From NCBI RefSeq assembly GCF_000189275.1, contig NZ_AEVT01000099.1:62001-126000 (forward strand): a stretch of 64,000 bases of DNA. Reading direction: 5' to 3'. The DNA comes from Vibrio sinaloensis DSM 21326. GTDB lineage: Bacteria > Pseudomonadota > Gammaproteobacteria > Enterobacterales > Vibrionaceae. This document shows positions 42,908 through 51,504 of this stretch, piece after piece. Every line of letters begins with the position of its first letter. Within the stretch, counting starts at the first letter, position 1. The notes under the pieces are model-generated. The model had not been told where the DNA came from. It did no database searches and worked only from the letters and a program-made list of their open reading frames with translations. The position numbers were made by a program, and so were the translations under genes.

Positions 42908-43864
42908 CTATGCGCTGCCGACAAGTGATAACAGTGTGTTGATGACTCGATTAGGCTCGATACCTTCAGCTTGCGCTTGGTAGCTCAGCAGTAATCGATG
43001 TCGCAGTACCGGAAACGCCATGGCTTGTACGTCTTCTGGTGAGACGAAATCACGTCCGTTGAGCCATGCGTGTGCGCGTGCGCAGCGATCTAATGCGATG
43101 GTGGCTCGAGGGCTGACGCCCATCTCAATCCACTGTGTCAATGACTCATCGTATTGCTCAGGTTGGCGAGTCGCCATCACTAATCGAATGATGTACTGCT
43201 CGATGCTATCAGCCATGTGGATATTCAGTACCTGTTGGCGTGCCGAGAAAATATCATCTTGGTTCAGGACTGGCGGTGTGAGCGCGGTGTCACCTTTGGC
43301 TTCTCCGCGATTGAGTCGTAGGATAGCGAGCTCACTCTCAGCGTCGGGGTAGTCAACGTCTAGGTGGATCAAAAAACGATCCAGCTGAGCTTCGGGTAGC
43401 GGGTAAGTGCCCTCTTGTTCGATAGGGTTTTGCGTTGCCATCACGAGGAACAGTTTGGGCAAAGGATACGTTTTTCGCCCTGCGGTAATTTGCTTCTCTG
43501 CCATCGCTTCTAGCATAGCGGCTTGTACTTTCGCAGGAGCACGGTTGATCTCATCCGCCAAGATCAACGAATTAAAAATAGGCCCGGATTGAAAGGTAAA
43601 CTCGCCCGTTTCTGGTCGGAAGATGTCGGTGCCCGTCAGATCCGCTGGTAGCAAGTCGGGTGTGAACTGAATGCGGTGAAAATCGCCTTCGATGCAATCC
43701 GCCAGAGATTTGACCGCGCGTGTTTTGGCAAGCCCCGGCGGTCCTTCAACCAGAATGTGGCCATCAGCCAGAAGGGCGACAAGAAGTTGGTCAACTAACT
43801 CCTGCTGGCCAATTACCTGACCATTTAAGTAGTCTCTAAGCTGCTGTAGTGCTTGTGATTGCAT
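42908..43864 (-). CDS. MoxR-family AAA+ ATPase
   Basis: Chaperone-type AAA+ ATPase, 318 residues, first gene of the operon. Walker A is EGPPGLAKT near residues 40-48, Walker B LILADEINRAP, sensor 1 region ATQNPIEQEGTYPLPEAQLDRF and the C-terminal lid. MoxR proteins are thought to help assemble or activate VWA-domain partners, here BatA, BatB and the DUF58 protein. AGGAG lies 9 bases before the ATG at 43864, preferred over a TTG three bases upstream. A promoter should lie in the 377-base spacer shared with the chemoreceptor gene. Confidence 0.93.
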   Translation of the reverse strand: MQSQALQQLRDYLNGQVIGQQELVDQLLVALLADGHILVEGPPGLAKTRAVKSLADCIEGDFHRIQFTPDLLPADLTGTDIFRPETGEFTFQSGPIFNSLILADEINRAPAKVQAAMLEAMAEKQITAGRKTYPLPKLFLVMATQNPIEQEGTYPLPEAQLDRFLIHLDVDYPDAESELAILRLNRGEAKGDTALTPPVLNQDDIFSARQQVLNIHMADSIEQYIIRLVMATRQPEQYDESLTQWIEMGVSPRATIALDRCARAHAWLNGRDFVSPEDVQAMAFPVLRHRLLLSYQAQAEGIEPNRVINTLLSLVGSA

Positions 43865-44241
43865 CAAATTTTTCTCCTAATTTTTTCACTTAGTGATTGA
43901 GATGATTGAAAAGTTCCCACCGTGTGTTTGATTTTTACTTATCTGACAGGAAATTAACCAATAAGTGAGAGGGCTATTTTATGAAAAGTCTTGCTCCTCA
44001 GTTGTTTAGCATATGGGGGCGAAACTCGAAGAAACAACATTTCAAACTTGGAATCCTTAATTTCACCTAACACAACACTTATTCAGAAAAGAAATGTCAG
44101 CTTAAAATTAAATTAGTAAAGGAATGTGTTAATTAGCCGATATACTTACATGATTGGACAGGTCAATGGCAGGGAGAGCATCACCACATGGGATGCTATG
44201 ACCAATAGACATCAAAAGTGCTCACAGAAGGCAGATAATTA
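43865..44241. other. Spacer between the moxR operon and a chemoreceptor gene
   Basis: A 377-base AT-rich region between two divergent genes. A short hairpin GAGCATC/GATGCT lies at about 44176-44196 in the probable chemoreceptor 5' leader. I see no gene and no riboswitch pattern. Confidence 0.45.
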
Positions 44242-46155
44242 ATGAAACTCAATTCTATCAGTATTAAGCAAAAGGTCGTCGCAGGGATCACCTTTGCTGT
44301 ACTAGCATCAACGATCATCGTCGGTGTTATGGCACAGAGACAGGCGCGCAGCGTTCTCGAACATCGTCTTATCGATATTGAATTACCGTCGATGCTGCAA
44401 CAAATCAATTCAGAAATCGATCGCGAAGTTAGCCAACTTTTACTGGCTGCAGAGCAGCTAGCAAACAACGAATTTATTAAACAAGCGATCGACACGACCG
44501 ACATTGCTGCAGACAAAGAAGCAATGTTAGTGAAAGAACTCAATAACGTACGTAACCAGTATCAGCTAAATGATGCGTCGGTTGCGAACCGTAATACCGC
44601 TTATTACTGGAACCAAAATGGATTCTTGCGTCAGCTAAATCAGCAGCAAGATGGCTGGTTCTTTGGCTTTACTCAATCAGGTAACCCGACCTCCGTCAGC
44701 ATTTTCCAAGAAGCCAATGGTGATGTGAAGATGTTTGCTAACTTCCAGTTCCCAAATGGTTTGAGCATGTCTGGCGTGTCGAAATCAATGGACGATATGG
44801 TCTCCTTGCTGAATGGCTATAAGATTGAGCAAACGGGTTTTGTCTTTTTAACGGATGCACAAGGTAACGTGCAAATCCACCGCGACAGTAATAAGTCGAA
44901 GTCATCGCTTAACCAGATCTTTGGCAGCCAAGCCTCACAACTGCTAAACAAATCAGGTTTTAATCTTATTGAGGGTGAATACGAAGGTGAGCACGTGTTT
45001 GTTGCTAGCACTTACATTCCTTCAATGGATTGGATTGTGGTTGGTGTTGTGCCCGTCAATGAAGTTTTCGCCGACCTCGATAGCGTTGCTAAGCAAATGA
45101 TGATTACCACGGTGGTTGTGGCAGGTCTATTTATCTTTATGGGGATTTTCCTTGCGAACGGTATTGCGCGCCCGATCCAAGCAATTGCTGAGCGTTTCAG
45201 TGATTTGGGTAAAGGCGATGGCGATCTTTCGCAACGTATCGAAGTGAAAGGTAACGACGAGATCGCTCAGCTTTCAGACGGGTTTAACGGTTTTATTGAG
45301 AAAATCCACGACTCGATGAAAGAGGTGGCTTCGACCAGCGGGGCATTGCAAGCGGCGGCAGATGGCGTATCGAGCAAAGCGCACACCACACACGACAATA
45401 GCCAGATGCAACGTGATCAAACCATTCAGGTGGTGACCGCGATTAACCAAATGGGGGCGACGATCAGTGAAATCGCGTCAAACGCAGCAACCGCGGCAGA
45501 AACCGCGACTCAAGCGTCTGACAATACGCAAGTCGGTCAAGATGTAGTAAACAAAGCCAAAGACGCTATCAGTCGTTTAGCATCGGATATCGAGAGCACT
45601 GGCCAAGTGGTTGAGCAACTGGCTTCCACGACACAAGATATTGGCTCGATTCTGGATGTTATCCGAGATATTTCAGAGCAGACTAACTTGCTTGCACTAA
45701 ACGCAGCCATTGAAGCGGCTCGCGCTGGTGAACAAGGTCGTGGTTTTGCCGTCGTTGCGGATGAAGTTCGTAACCTAGCGAGCCGTACCGCAGATTCGAC
45801 CGAAGAAATTCAGAAGATGATCAACCAACTTCAAAGTGACGCAAAAGATGCCGTAACCGCGATGGAAGCAGGTAAAGCCGTCACAGGCGAAGGGGTTTCT
45901 TCATCGGATGAAGCGGTTGAAGTACTCATCTCTATCTCTGAGCGTATCCACGATATCTCGGACCGTAATACCCAAGTTGCCACCGCTACAGAAGAGCAAT
46001 CGACGGTAGTACACACCATCAACCAAAACATTGAAGAGATCAACGCCATCAATGAAGTCACCACAGGTACAGCAGAAGAGCTGGCGGCGGCGAGTGCTGA
46101 ATTGAAAGATCTTTCTATGCGTCTTGATCGAATGGTTGGCAGCTTTAAGCTCTAA
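44242..46155 (+). CDS. Methyl-accepting chemotaxis protein with Cache sensor
   Basis: Chemoreceptor of 637 residues. An N-terminal membrane helix is followed by a periplasmic double-Cache domain (about 35-275; NTAYYWNQNGFLRQL, WIVVGVVPVNEVF near its end), a second membrane helix (about 285-305), HAMP (RPIQAIAERFSDLGKGDGDLSQ) and the cytoplasmic signalling tip with EQTNLLALNAAIEAARAG. No ligand-specific motif is recognised. A C-terminal CheR/CheB pentapeptide is absent. AAGG lies 9 bases before the ATG. Confidence 0.93.
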   Translation: MKLNSISIKQKVVAGITFAVLASTIIVGVMAQRQARSVLEHRLIDIELPSMLQQINSEIDREVSQLLLAAEQLANNEFIKQAIDTTDIAADKEAMLVKELNNVRNQYQLNDASVANRNTAYYWNQNGFLRQLNQQQDGWFFGFTQSGNPTSVSIFQEANGDVKMFANFQFPNGLSMSGVSKSMDDMVSLLNGYKIEQTGFVFLTDAQGNVQIHRDSNKSKSSLNQIFGSQASQLLNKSGFNLIEGEYEGEHVFVASTYIPSMDWIVVGVVPVNEVFADLDSVAKQMMITTVVVAGLFIFMGIFLANGIARPIQAIAERFSDLGKGDGDLSQRIEVKGNDEIAQLSDGFNGFIEKIHDSMKEVASTSGALQAAADGVSSKAHTTHDNSQMQRDQTIQVVTAINQMGATISEIASNAATAAETATQASDNTQVGQDVVNKAKDAISRLASDIESTGQVVEQLASTTQDIGSILDVIRDISEQTNLLALNAAIEAARAGEQGRGFAVVADEVRNLASRTADSTEEIQKMINQLQSDAKDAVTAMEAGKAVTGEGVSSSDEAVEVLISISERIHDISDRNTQVATATEEQSTVVHTINQNIEEINAINEVTTGTAEELAAASAELKDLSMRLDRMVGSFKL

Positions 46156-46177
46156 TCTCAAGCGCTAGGCTAGAATC

Positions 46178-46215
46178 AATGGGGCTAAGTGGGGTACACT
46201 TAGCCCCATTATTTT
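46178..46215 (+). terminator. Terminator after the first chemoreceptor gene
   Basis: A 14-bp perfect stem AATGGGGCTAAGTG / CACTTAGCCCCATT with a 5-base loop and ATTTTA after it. Confidence 0.9.
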
Positions 46216-46246
46216 AGGTAAGTTTGACAAATAAGGTCGTATAAAT

Positions 46247-46447
46247 ATGAGTGACTTTGAGAAAGAGCTCGAGCAGATGTCTCAGGAAATGGGCGATGAG
46301 CCAGAAGTAGCACTGCCATCTATCGATGAGCAAAAAGCCATTGCTGCTGAGTTGAAGAAGCTAGAAGCCGAAGGCAAGCTAACGCCAGAGGTTCTTGAAC
46401 AGTATTTTGGTAAATTTTACGCCAAAACGGACACGCCAGTTCACTAA
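46247..46447 (+). CDS. Small acidic protein, 66 residues
   Basis: Acidic, mostly helical protein beginning MSDFEKELEQMSQEMGDEPE. It has two parts: an acidic N-terminal helix and a C-terminal helix with KLEAEGKLTPEVLEQYFGKFYAK. No membrane segment or known family. AAGG lies about 10 bases before the ATG and a terminator follows at once, supporting a real small gene. Function unknown. Confidence 0.75.
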   Translation: MSDFEKELEQMSQEMGDEPEVALPSIDEQKAIAAELKKLEAEGKLTPEVLEQYFGKFYAKTDTPVH

Positions 46448-46472
46448 CTGCAACGTAAGAATAATGATAACA

Positions 46473-46495
46473 AGCCGCCTTGTGCGGCTTTTTTA
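46473..46495 (+). terminator. Terminator after the 66-residue protein gene
   Basis: An AAGCCGC / GCGGCTT stem with a CTTGT loop and a T-run. Confidence 0.88.
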
Positions 46496-46513
46496 GTATT
46501 AGGAGCGACCAAA

Positions 46514-46633
46514 ATGTTTATTGTTCACCGATTAGTCAAATTAGCGGTTATCTGTGCGCTGTTTTTCACCGTGTATGACTTAATTGCGTTCGGCCAGATC
46601 ACTTGGGTATCACGTCTACTTGGTCAGTTTTAG
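46514..46633 (+). CDS. Small membrane protein, 39 residues
   Basis: An ATG with AGGAG 8 bases upstream opens a 39-residue frame ending at TAG 46633. The product begins MFIVHRLVKLAVICALFF and contains one hydrophobic helix (about residues 5-26) then a short tail ending SRLLGQF. The ribosome site and its place between a terminator and the next gene support it; no homologue is known to me. Confidence 0.6.
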   Translation: MFIVHRLVKLAVICALFFTVYDLIAFGQITWVSRLLGQF

Positions 46634-46734
46634 CGATTGTTCATGTTTTATGCAAAAGTTTGAGCATGAGACTAGAGATAACTCTTTGTAAAGACTAGGC
46701 TATTAATATCTGCCTACTGACTTAGAGACTGACA

Positions 46735-47949
46735 ATGGAACAAAGGCTCTACTATTGGTTACACCGGATGTACATGTGGGGGCTGAAAATTGCAGCCAAA
46801 GTCCTGCCTATCTCTAAACCGACCCTGTTTATAGGCAAAGACGCGCTTAAACAACTTTGTCACAGTGTGTCTATTATGGGTATTAATAAGGTTCTGATCG
46901 TCTCGGATCAAGGCATCGTTAAGCTCGGTTTTGTCAAAAAGCTGATGTTTGAATTTGAGCGAGTTGGTGTCCACTGTCATGTTTACAGTGATGTAGAGCC
47001 AGACCCGACGTACGATCACGTCGAGCAAGGATTGGCACTCTTTCGTCAGCAACACTGCCAAGCGGTTGTGGCAATAGGGGGCGGTTCTCCGATTGATTGC
47101 GCCAAAGTGATCGCTGCCTGTGCGACCAACAACAAACCGGTACAGCGCCTAGTTGGGCTACTCAAAGTATGGAAAGCGCCAGCGCCGACCTTTGTGTTGC
47201 CTACAACCTCAGGCACCGGCTCAGAAGTGACCGTGGCCGCAGTGGTATCCGATCCGAAGACCCATGCGAAAACCCCGGTGATGGACCCTAAGTTGGTGCC
47301 GATTGCGGCTGCACTTGATCCTTCTTTGATGTTAGCGCTACCGGCACATATCACTGCGCAAACTGGGATGGATGCGTTGACCCACGCAATCGAAGCTTAC
47401 TTATCGGGCAACGCGACATTGGAAACGGATCGCTATGCAATCGCTGCGATACGTTTGATTGACGAGAATTTACCCAAAGCGGTCAGCTTTGGCCAAAATG
47501 CCACCGCTCGACAGAACATGGCATTGGCATCTTATTACGCGGGCCTTGCCTTTACTAAAGCCAGTTTAGGCTACGTCCACGCGATTGCTCATACCTTGGG
47601 AGCCAAATATGGCACCCCTCATGGCCTTGCAAATGCCGTTGTTTTACCTCATGTTCTCGAGTTTTCAAAATCTGCCACCCAAGAGAGGCTGGCGGTATTA
47701 GCGGATCTGCTCGAGCTGACGAACTCCCATGTGTCGGATTCCATTAAAGCTCAAGCCTTCATTGACTACATCCGTGATCTGCAGGGCAGGCTAGATTTGC
47801 CGACCCATTTCGAACACATTTTGCATGAGCACATCTCTGAACTCGCCAAACAGTCTTTACATGAAGCGCGCTGGAATTACCCAGTACCACGATACATGCA
47901 GCAGCATGAGTGTGAACAACTGATTTTGGCGCTTGCTAATCCAAAATGA
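46735..47949 (+). CDS. Iron-containing alcohol dehydrogenase
   Basis: Group III metal-dependent alcohol dehydrogenase of 404 residues. The nucleotide-binding half contains AIGGGSPIDCAKVIAACA, and the family signatures are LPTTSGTGSEVT and the metal-binding histidines in HAIAHTLGAKYGTPHGLANA. The first 25 residues look like a basic or amphipathic lead not usual for the family. Substrate cannot be assigned. It is followed by a bidirectional terminator and is convergent with pyrC. Confidence 0.92.
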   Translation: MEQRLYYWLHRMYMWGLKIAAKVLPISKPTLFIGKDALKQLCHSVSIMGINKVLIVSDQGIVKLGFVKKLMFEFERVGVHCHVYSDVEPDPTYDHVEQGLALFRQQHCQAVVAIGGGSPIDCAKVIAACATNNKPVQRLVGLLKVWKAPAPTFVLPTTSGTGSEVTVAAVVSDPKTHAKTPVMDPKLVPIAAALDPSLMLALPAHITAQTGMDALTHAIEAYLSGNATLETDRYAIAAIRLIDENLPKAVSFGQNATARQNMALASYYAGLAFTKASLGYVHAIAHTLGAKYGTPHGLANAVVLPHVLEFSKSATQERLAVLADLLELTNSHVSDSIKAQAFIDYIRDLQGRLDLPTHFEHILHEHISELAKQSLHEARWNYPVPRYMQQHECEQLILALANPK

Positions 47950-47953
47950 AAAA

Positions 47954-47984
47954 AAGCCCTTGAGCTCGCTGAGCTCAAGGGCTT
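47954..47984. terminator. Bidirectional terminator between the alcohol dehydrogenase gene and pyrC
   Basis: A 14-bp perfect stem AAGCCCTTGAGCTC / GAGCTCAAGGGCTT with a 3-base loop. It has an A-run on the left and GTTC on the right, so it is strongest for the minus strand (pyrC). Confidence 0.85.
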
Positions 47985-48014
47985 TGTTCAAAGTATGGGT
48001 GAATTCGCTGTGGC

Positions 48015-49043
48015 TTATTTCACTGTCCAAGCAATGCTTTCACCGGCGCGAATCGGTACAACGATGTCGTTACCAAATGGCATAGACTCAGCGACTGGCC
48101 ATTCTTGCTTAGTTAGCGTCACGGTGTCGTTGTTGCGTGGAACGCCGTAGAAGTCAGGGCCGTTGTGACTTGCAAACGCTTCAAGGTTTTCTAGCTTACC
48201 TTCTAATTCAAATACTTCTGCATAGAGCTCTAGCGCGGCGTGAGCGGTGTAAGAGCCAGCACAGCCACATGCGGCCTCTTTCATGCCTTTTGCGTGCGGC
48301 GCAGAATCTGTACCAAGGAAGAACTTCTTACTGCCACTGGTTGCGGCTTCAATCAGCGCTTTTTGGTGCGTGTTGCGTTTTAGAATCGGTAGGCAGTAGA
48401 AGTGAGGCTTAATACCACCAACCAACATATGATTGCGGTTAAACAGTAAGTGGTGTGCGGTAATTGTTGCCGCGACATTGTCATTGGCATTGTTGACGAA
48501 GTTTGCAGCGTCTGCGGTGGTGATGTGCTCTAGCACAATCTTAAGGTTCGGGAAATCGTTAACGATAGGCGCAAGAACAGTATCTAGAAACTCTTTTTCA
48601 CGATCGAAGATATCAACGTCGTGATGGGTGACTTCACCGTGAACCAACAGCAGCATGCCCACTTCTTGCATCGCTTCCAAAACAGGGTAAATGTTCTGAG
48701 CTGAAGTCACACCTGAGTCTGAGTTAGTCGTTGCGCCCGCTGGGTAAAGCTTTGCTGCGACCACCGCACCAGATGCTTTCGCTTTACGGATTTCGTCTGG
48801 CGTTGTGTTATCTGTCAGATACAGTGCCATTAATGGTTCAAACTGCTCACTTGGCTTTTGCGCCATGATGCGTTCGCGGTAGGCGATTGCCATTTCAGTA
48901 TTGGTAACAGGTGGGACAGTGTTTGGCATGATTAGCGCGCGACCGTTGTAGCGGCTAATATCTCGCACGGTATCCTTTAGAACTTCGCCATCACGAAGGT
49001 GAACATGCCAGTCATCAGGGCGTGTGATCGTAAGTGTTGTCAT
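48015..49043 (-). CDS. pyrC: Dihydroorotase
   Basis: Third enzyme of pyrimidine synthesis, closing carbamoyl-aspartate to dihydroorotate; 342 residues, class II. Zinc ligands are His13 and His15 in DDWHVHLRDG, the carboxylated lysine in AAKLYPAGATTNSD, then His in LLVHGEVTHH and LEHITT, and Asp in GTDSAPHAK. The ATG at 49043 with GGGAG is preferred to an upstream frame. In E. coli pyrC is controlled by start-site switching and PurR; I see no clear signal for either here. Confidence 0.96.
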   Translation of the reverse strand: MTTLTITRPDDWHVHLRDGEVLKDTVRDISRYNGRALIMPNTVPPVTNTEMAIAYRERIMAQKPSEQFEPLMALYLTDNTTPDEIRKAKASGAVVAAKLYPAGATTNSDSGVTSAQNIYPVLEAMQEVGMLLLVHGEVTHHDVDIFDREKEFLDTVLAPIVNDFPNLKIVLEHITTADAANFVNNANDNVAATITAHHLLFNRNHMLVGGIKPHFYCLPILKRNTHQKALIEAATSGSKKFFLGTDSAPHAKGMKEAACGCAGSYTAHAALELYAEVFELEGKLENLEAFASHNGPDFYGVPRNNDTVTLTKQEWPVAESMPFGNDIVVPIRAGESIAWTVK

Positions 49044-49202
49044 TATTGCTCCCACCATTAGTAAGTTGTCTGATTGGAGCCTAAACGCAGTGAAAACTGT
49101 GAAAGCAATCGCTTACGCTTAGGCGACAGGATGATAGAGCAAACGGCTCAGTATTGCATCCCCTTTTTTCTGGCAGACAATCAGGTGGCTAGCTTTTCGC
49201 CA

Positions 49203-49361
49203 TTACTTCATGGTTAGCCATAGCGCGTGAATACAACCCGGTAAGAAGAAAAAGAACGTCAGTACCAGGTTGATGATGAAGTCTTTGCCAAGGCCTTTAT
49301 CTAGAAAAACTGCCACTGGTGGTAAGAAAATACACAGTAGGATCATTACTAACTTATTCAT
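49203..49361 (-). CDS. Pmp3/YqaE-family small membrane protein
   Basis: A 52-residue proteolipid of the UPF0057/Pmp3 family. It starts MNKLVMILLCIFLPPVAVFLDKG and has two hydrophobic helices joined by a short KGLGKDFIIN loop, with the family features FLPPVAVF and FFFLPGCIHALW. AGGAG lies 7 bases before the ATG. Members affect membrane potential or salt stress in yeast and plants. It is a single gene. Confidence 0.88.
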   Translation of the reverse strand: MNKLVMILLCIFLPPVAVFLDKGLGKDFIINLVLTFFFFLPGCIHALWLTMK

Positions 49362-49570
49362 ACACTTCTCCTAAATGATTTGATTAATAATAGTCGTAAA
49401 TTAGAACCGCCATTATCTAAATCAATTTGTTACTTTCAAGCAAATAGCCGCTTTTAAGGTGAAACTTCAGAGTTTTCCTATTAGTAAAACGTTGTGATTT
49501 GAATTATTGAGATAAGCGTCATTTATTTCACTAAGCCTTTGACAAACTCCGGTTTTGCTAACTACTAATC

Positions 49571-49598
49571 AAGACAGAATAACCATTATCAGTATAAT
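49571..49598 (+). promoter_or_regulatory. Sigma-70 promoter of the MOSC fusion gene
   Basis: TATAAT at 49593-49598 with AAGACA at 49571-49576, 16 bases apart. It predicts a transcript start near 49605, just before the ATG at 49633, and argues against the longer frame from 49555. Confidence 0.55.
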
Positions 49599-49632
49599 AG
49601 CGGGCACAACAATACTAAGCTTAGGATTAGCA

Positions 49633-51450
49633 ATGTCAGCTCCAACTCTTTCCCAAATTAATGTTTTTCCCGTTAAGTCGGTCGGTGGTATTGCGCTATC
49701 AACGGTCTGGGTTGAAAAGCAAGGTCTAATGTTTGACCGTCGATTTATGATAGCCCTTGCCGATGGCTCAATGGTGACGGCGCGTAAATACCCTCAGATG
49801 GTAACGGTGCAATCAACTTTAACTCAAGACGGTTTGATTTTTACGGCGCAAGGTAAATCAACTCTGCGTCTACGCTATGCTGATTTCAAGATGCAAGAAG
49901 CGCCAGCGCAAGTGTGGAAGGATAATTTCATTGCTTACACCACCACAGACGAAGCGGACGATTGGTTCAGCGACGTGCTTGGACAGCGTGTTGAACTGCT
50001 GTTTAGCGGAGAGCAGTCTAACCGAGTACGTGAGAAGCTAGGCCACAATGTAAGTTTTGCCGATGGTTATCCGCTGCTAGTGATCAGTGACGCCTCTTTG
50101 CAAGAGCTAAACCTTCGTAGCCCAGAGTTGCACTCAATGGATCAGTTTCGTACCAATTTGGTCGTGACTGCCGACGAGCCTTTTGCAGAAGACAGCTGGA
50201 AGCGAATCCGGATAGGTGAGGTAGAATTCGAAGCCGTGAAGCCTTGTGAGCGCTGCATTCTAACGACTGTCGATGTAGAAAAAGGTGAGCTACGTTCTTC
50301 GAAAGAGCCACTCAACACCCTATCGCAGTTCCGCGCTAATGAGCGAGGCGGTGTGTTCTTTGGTCAAAATCTGGTGGCTAAGAATGAGGGCATGATACGC
50401 GCAGGAGATGAAGTTGAAGTCCTCGAATACAAAGAGAAAGAGTTTTACCCTGACAATTCACCTCAGCAACTGCAAATGACCTGTGTGGAGCGTGAAGAGA
50501 TCGCCCGTGACTTTGTCACTTTCTGGTTAGAGCCGCAACATGGTGAAGTGCCTAGTTATCAGCCGGGTCAGCATTTACCGATTGCGGTTGAGATTGAAGG
50601 GGAGACGGTCGCACGCCGTTATACCTTGTCATCGAGTCCTTCACGTCCGGGCCGTTTAGCGATTTCCGTTAAGAGAATTGATGGCGGCCGAGTTTCTAAC
50701 TGGTTGGCGGATCATCTCCACATCGGTGATACCTTATGCTGTGAAACGCCTGATGGTAGCTTCCATCTTGGTGAGAAACACGATCAGCCGTTGTTACTGC
50801 TTTCTGCTGGTAGTGGTGTCACCCCAATGATGTCGATGTTACGTTACTTATCCGATCACAACCAAGTCGAGGACGTGGTGTTCTATCATCAATGTCGTAG
50901 CGTCGAAGACATTCCATGCAAGGATGAACTGGATGAATTGAAACGCCAGCATCCGGGGTTAACGGTACTCATCTCGCTTTCTCAAGCGCCCGTTGATTGG
51001 TTTGGACTTAAAGGCCGCTTGACCTTGTCGCACTTGAAACAAATCAAAGATGCACAGAAGCGCCAAGTGTTTGTATGTGGTCCCGATGGCTTTATGCAAA
51101 AAGCCAAGAACCTGCTGTTAAAGACGGGGTTACCTGAAGACAACTATCATCAAGAAGCCTTCGGTATTGCGACTGTTACTCAAAAAGCGCATAAGTCGGT
51201 GACCATCAGTGTTAATGGTCACGTATTTACTGGCGATAACCAAAAGACCTTACTTGAGCAAGCTGAAGAGGCCGGAGCACCTATCGCGAATAGCTGCCGT
51301 GCAGGTTTATGTAGTGCGTGCAAGGTAACGGTTGAATCAGGTAAGGTGCATCAGCCTGATGTCCCCGCGTTGCAAGAAGATGAGCGCAATATGGGAATGG
51401 CGTTAGCGTGTTGCTGTGTTCCGGAAACGGATATCGAAGTGGTTAACTGA
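49633..51450 (+). CDS. MOSC domain - flavin reductase - 2Fe-2S ferredoxin fusion
   Basis: A 605-residue redox protein with four parts: MOSC N-terminal barrel (about 1-115, INVFPVKSVGGIALS), MOSC domain (about 120-275, with the molybdenum-site cysteine in AVKPCERC), an FNR-type FAD and NAD(P)H reductase (about 285-515, RRYTLSSSPSRPG for flavin, SAGSGVTPMMSMLR for nucleotide), and a C-terminal plant-type 2Fe-2S ferredoxin with Cys555, Cys560, Cys563 and one of Cys593-595. This is YcbX plus an Hcr-like reductase in a single chain, suggesting a self-contained molybdenum-cofactor reductase for N-hydroxylated bases. Activity is inferred. Confidence 0.9.
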   Translation: MSAPTLSQINVFPVKSVGGIALSTVWVEKQGLMFDRRFMIALADGSMVTARKYPQMVTVQSTLTQDGLIFTAQGKSTLRLRYADFKMQEAPAQVWKDNFIAYTTTDEADDWFSDVLGQRVELLFSGEQSNRVREKLGHNVSFADGYPLLVISDASLQELNLRSPELHSMDQFRTNLVVTADEPFAEDSWKRIRIGEVEFEAVKPCERCILTTVDVEKGELRSSKEPLNTLSQFRANERGGVFFGQNLVAKNEGMIRAGDEVEVLEYKEKEFYPDNSPQQLQMTCVEREEIARDFVTFWLEPQHGEVPSYQPGQHLPIAVEIEGETVARRYTLSSSPSRPGRLAISVKRIDGGRVSNWLADHLHIGDTLCCETPDGSFHLGEKHDQPLLLLSAGSGVTPMMSMLRYLSDHNQVEDVVFYHQCRSVEDIPCKDELDELKRQHPGLTVLISLSQAPVDWFGLKGRLTLSHLKQIKDAQKRQVFVCGPDGFMQKAKNLLLKTGLPEDNYHQEAFGIATVTQKAHKSVTISVNGHVFTGDNQKTLLEQAEEAGAPIANSCRAGLCSACKVTVESGKVHQPDVPALQEDERNMGMALACCCVPETDIEVVN

Positions 51451-51473
51451 TCACTTTTGGTGTAAATATTAGA

Positions 51474-51504
51474 AACCGCTTGGCATGACACCAAGCGGTT
51501 TTTT
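51474..51504 (+). terminator. Terminator after the MOSC fusion gene
   Basis: A 10-bp stem AACCGCTTGG / CCAAGCGGTT followed by TTTTATT. Confidence 0.9.

Noticed and set aside
44100..44241. c-di-GMP riboswitch before the chemoreceptor gene
   Set aside because: The conserved GEMM loops (GCAAACC and ACGCAAAGCC) are absent; only one simple hairpin is seen.
49555..49632. Upstream extension of the MOSC fusion with a hydrophobic lead
   Set aside because: It would start with TTG, and a TATAAT promoter lies inside it; the family starts at MSAPTLSQ.
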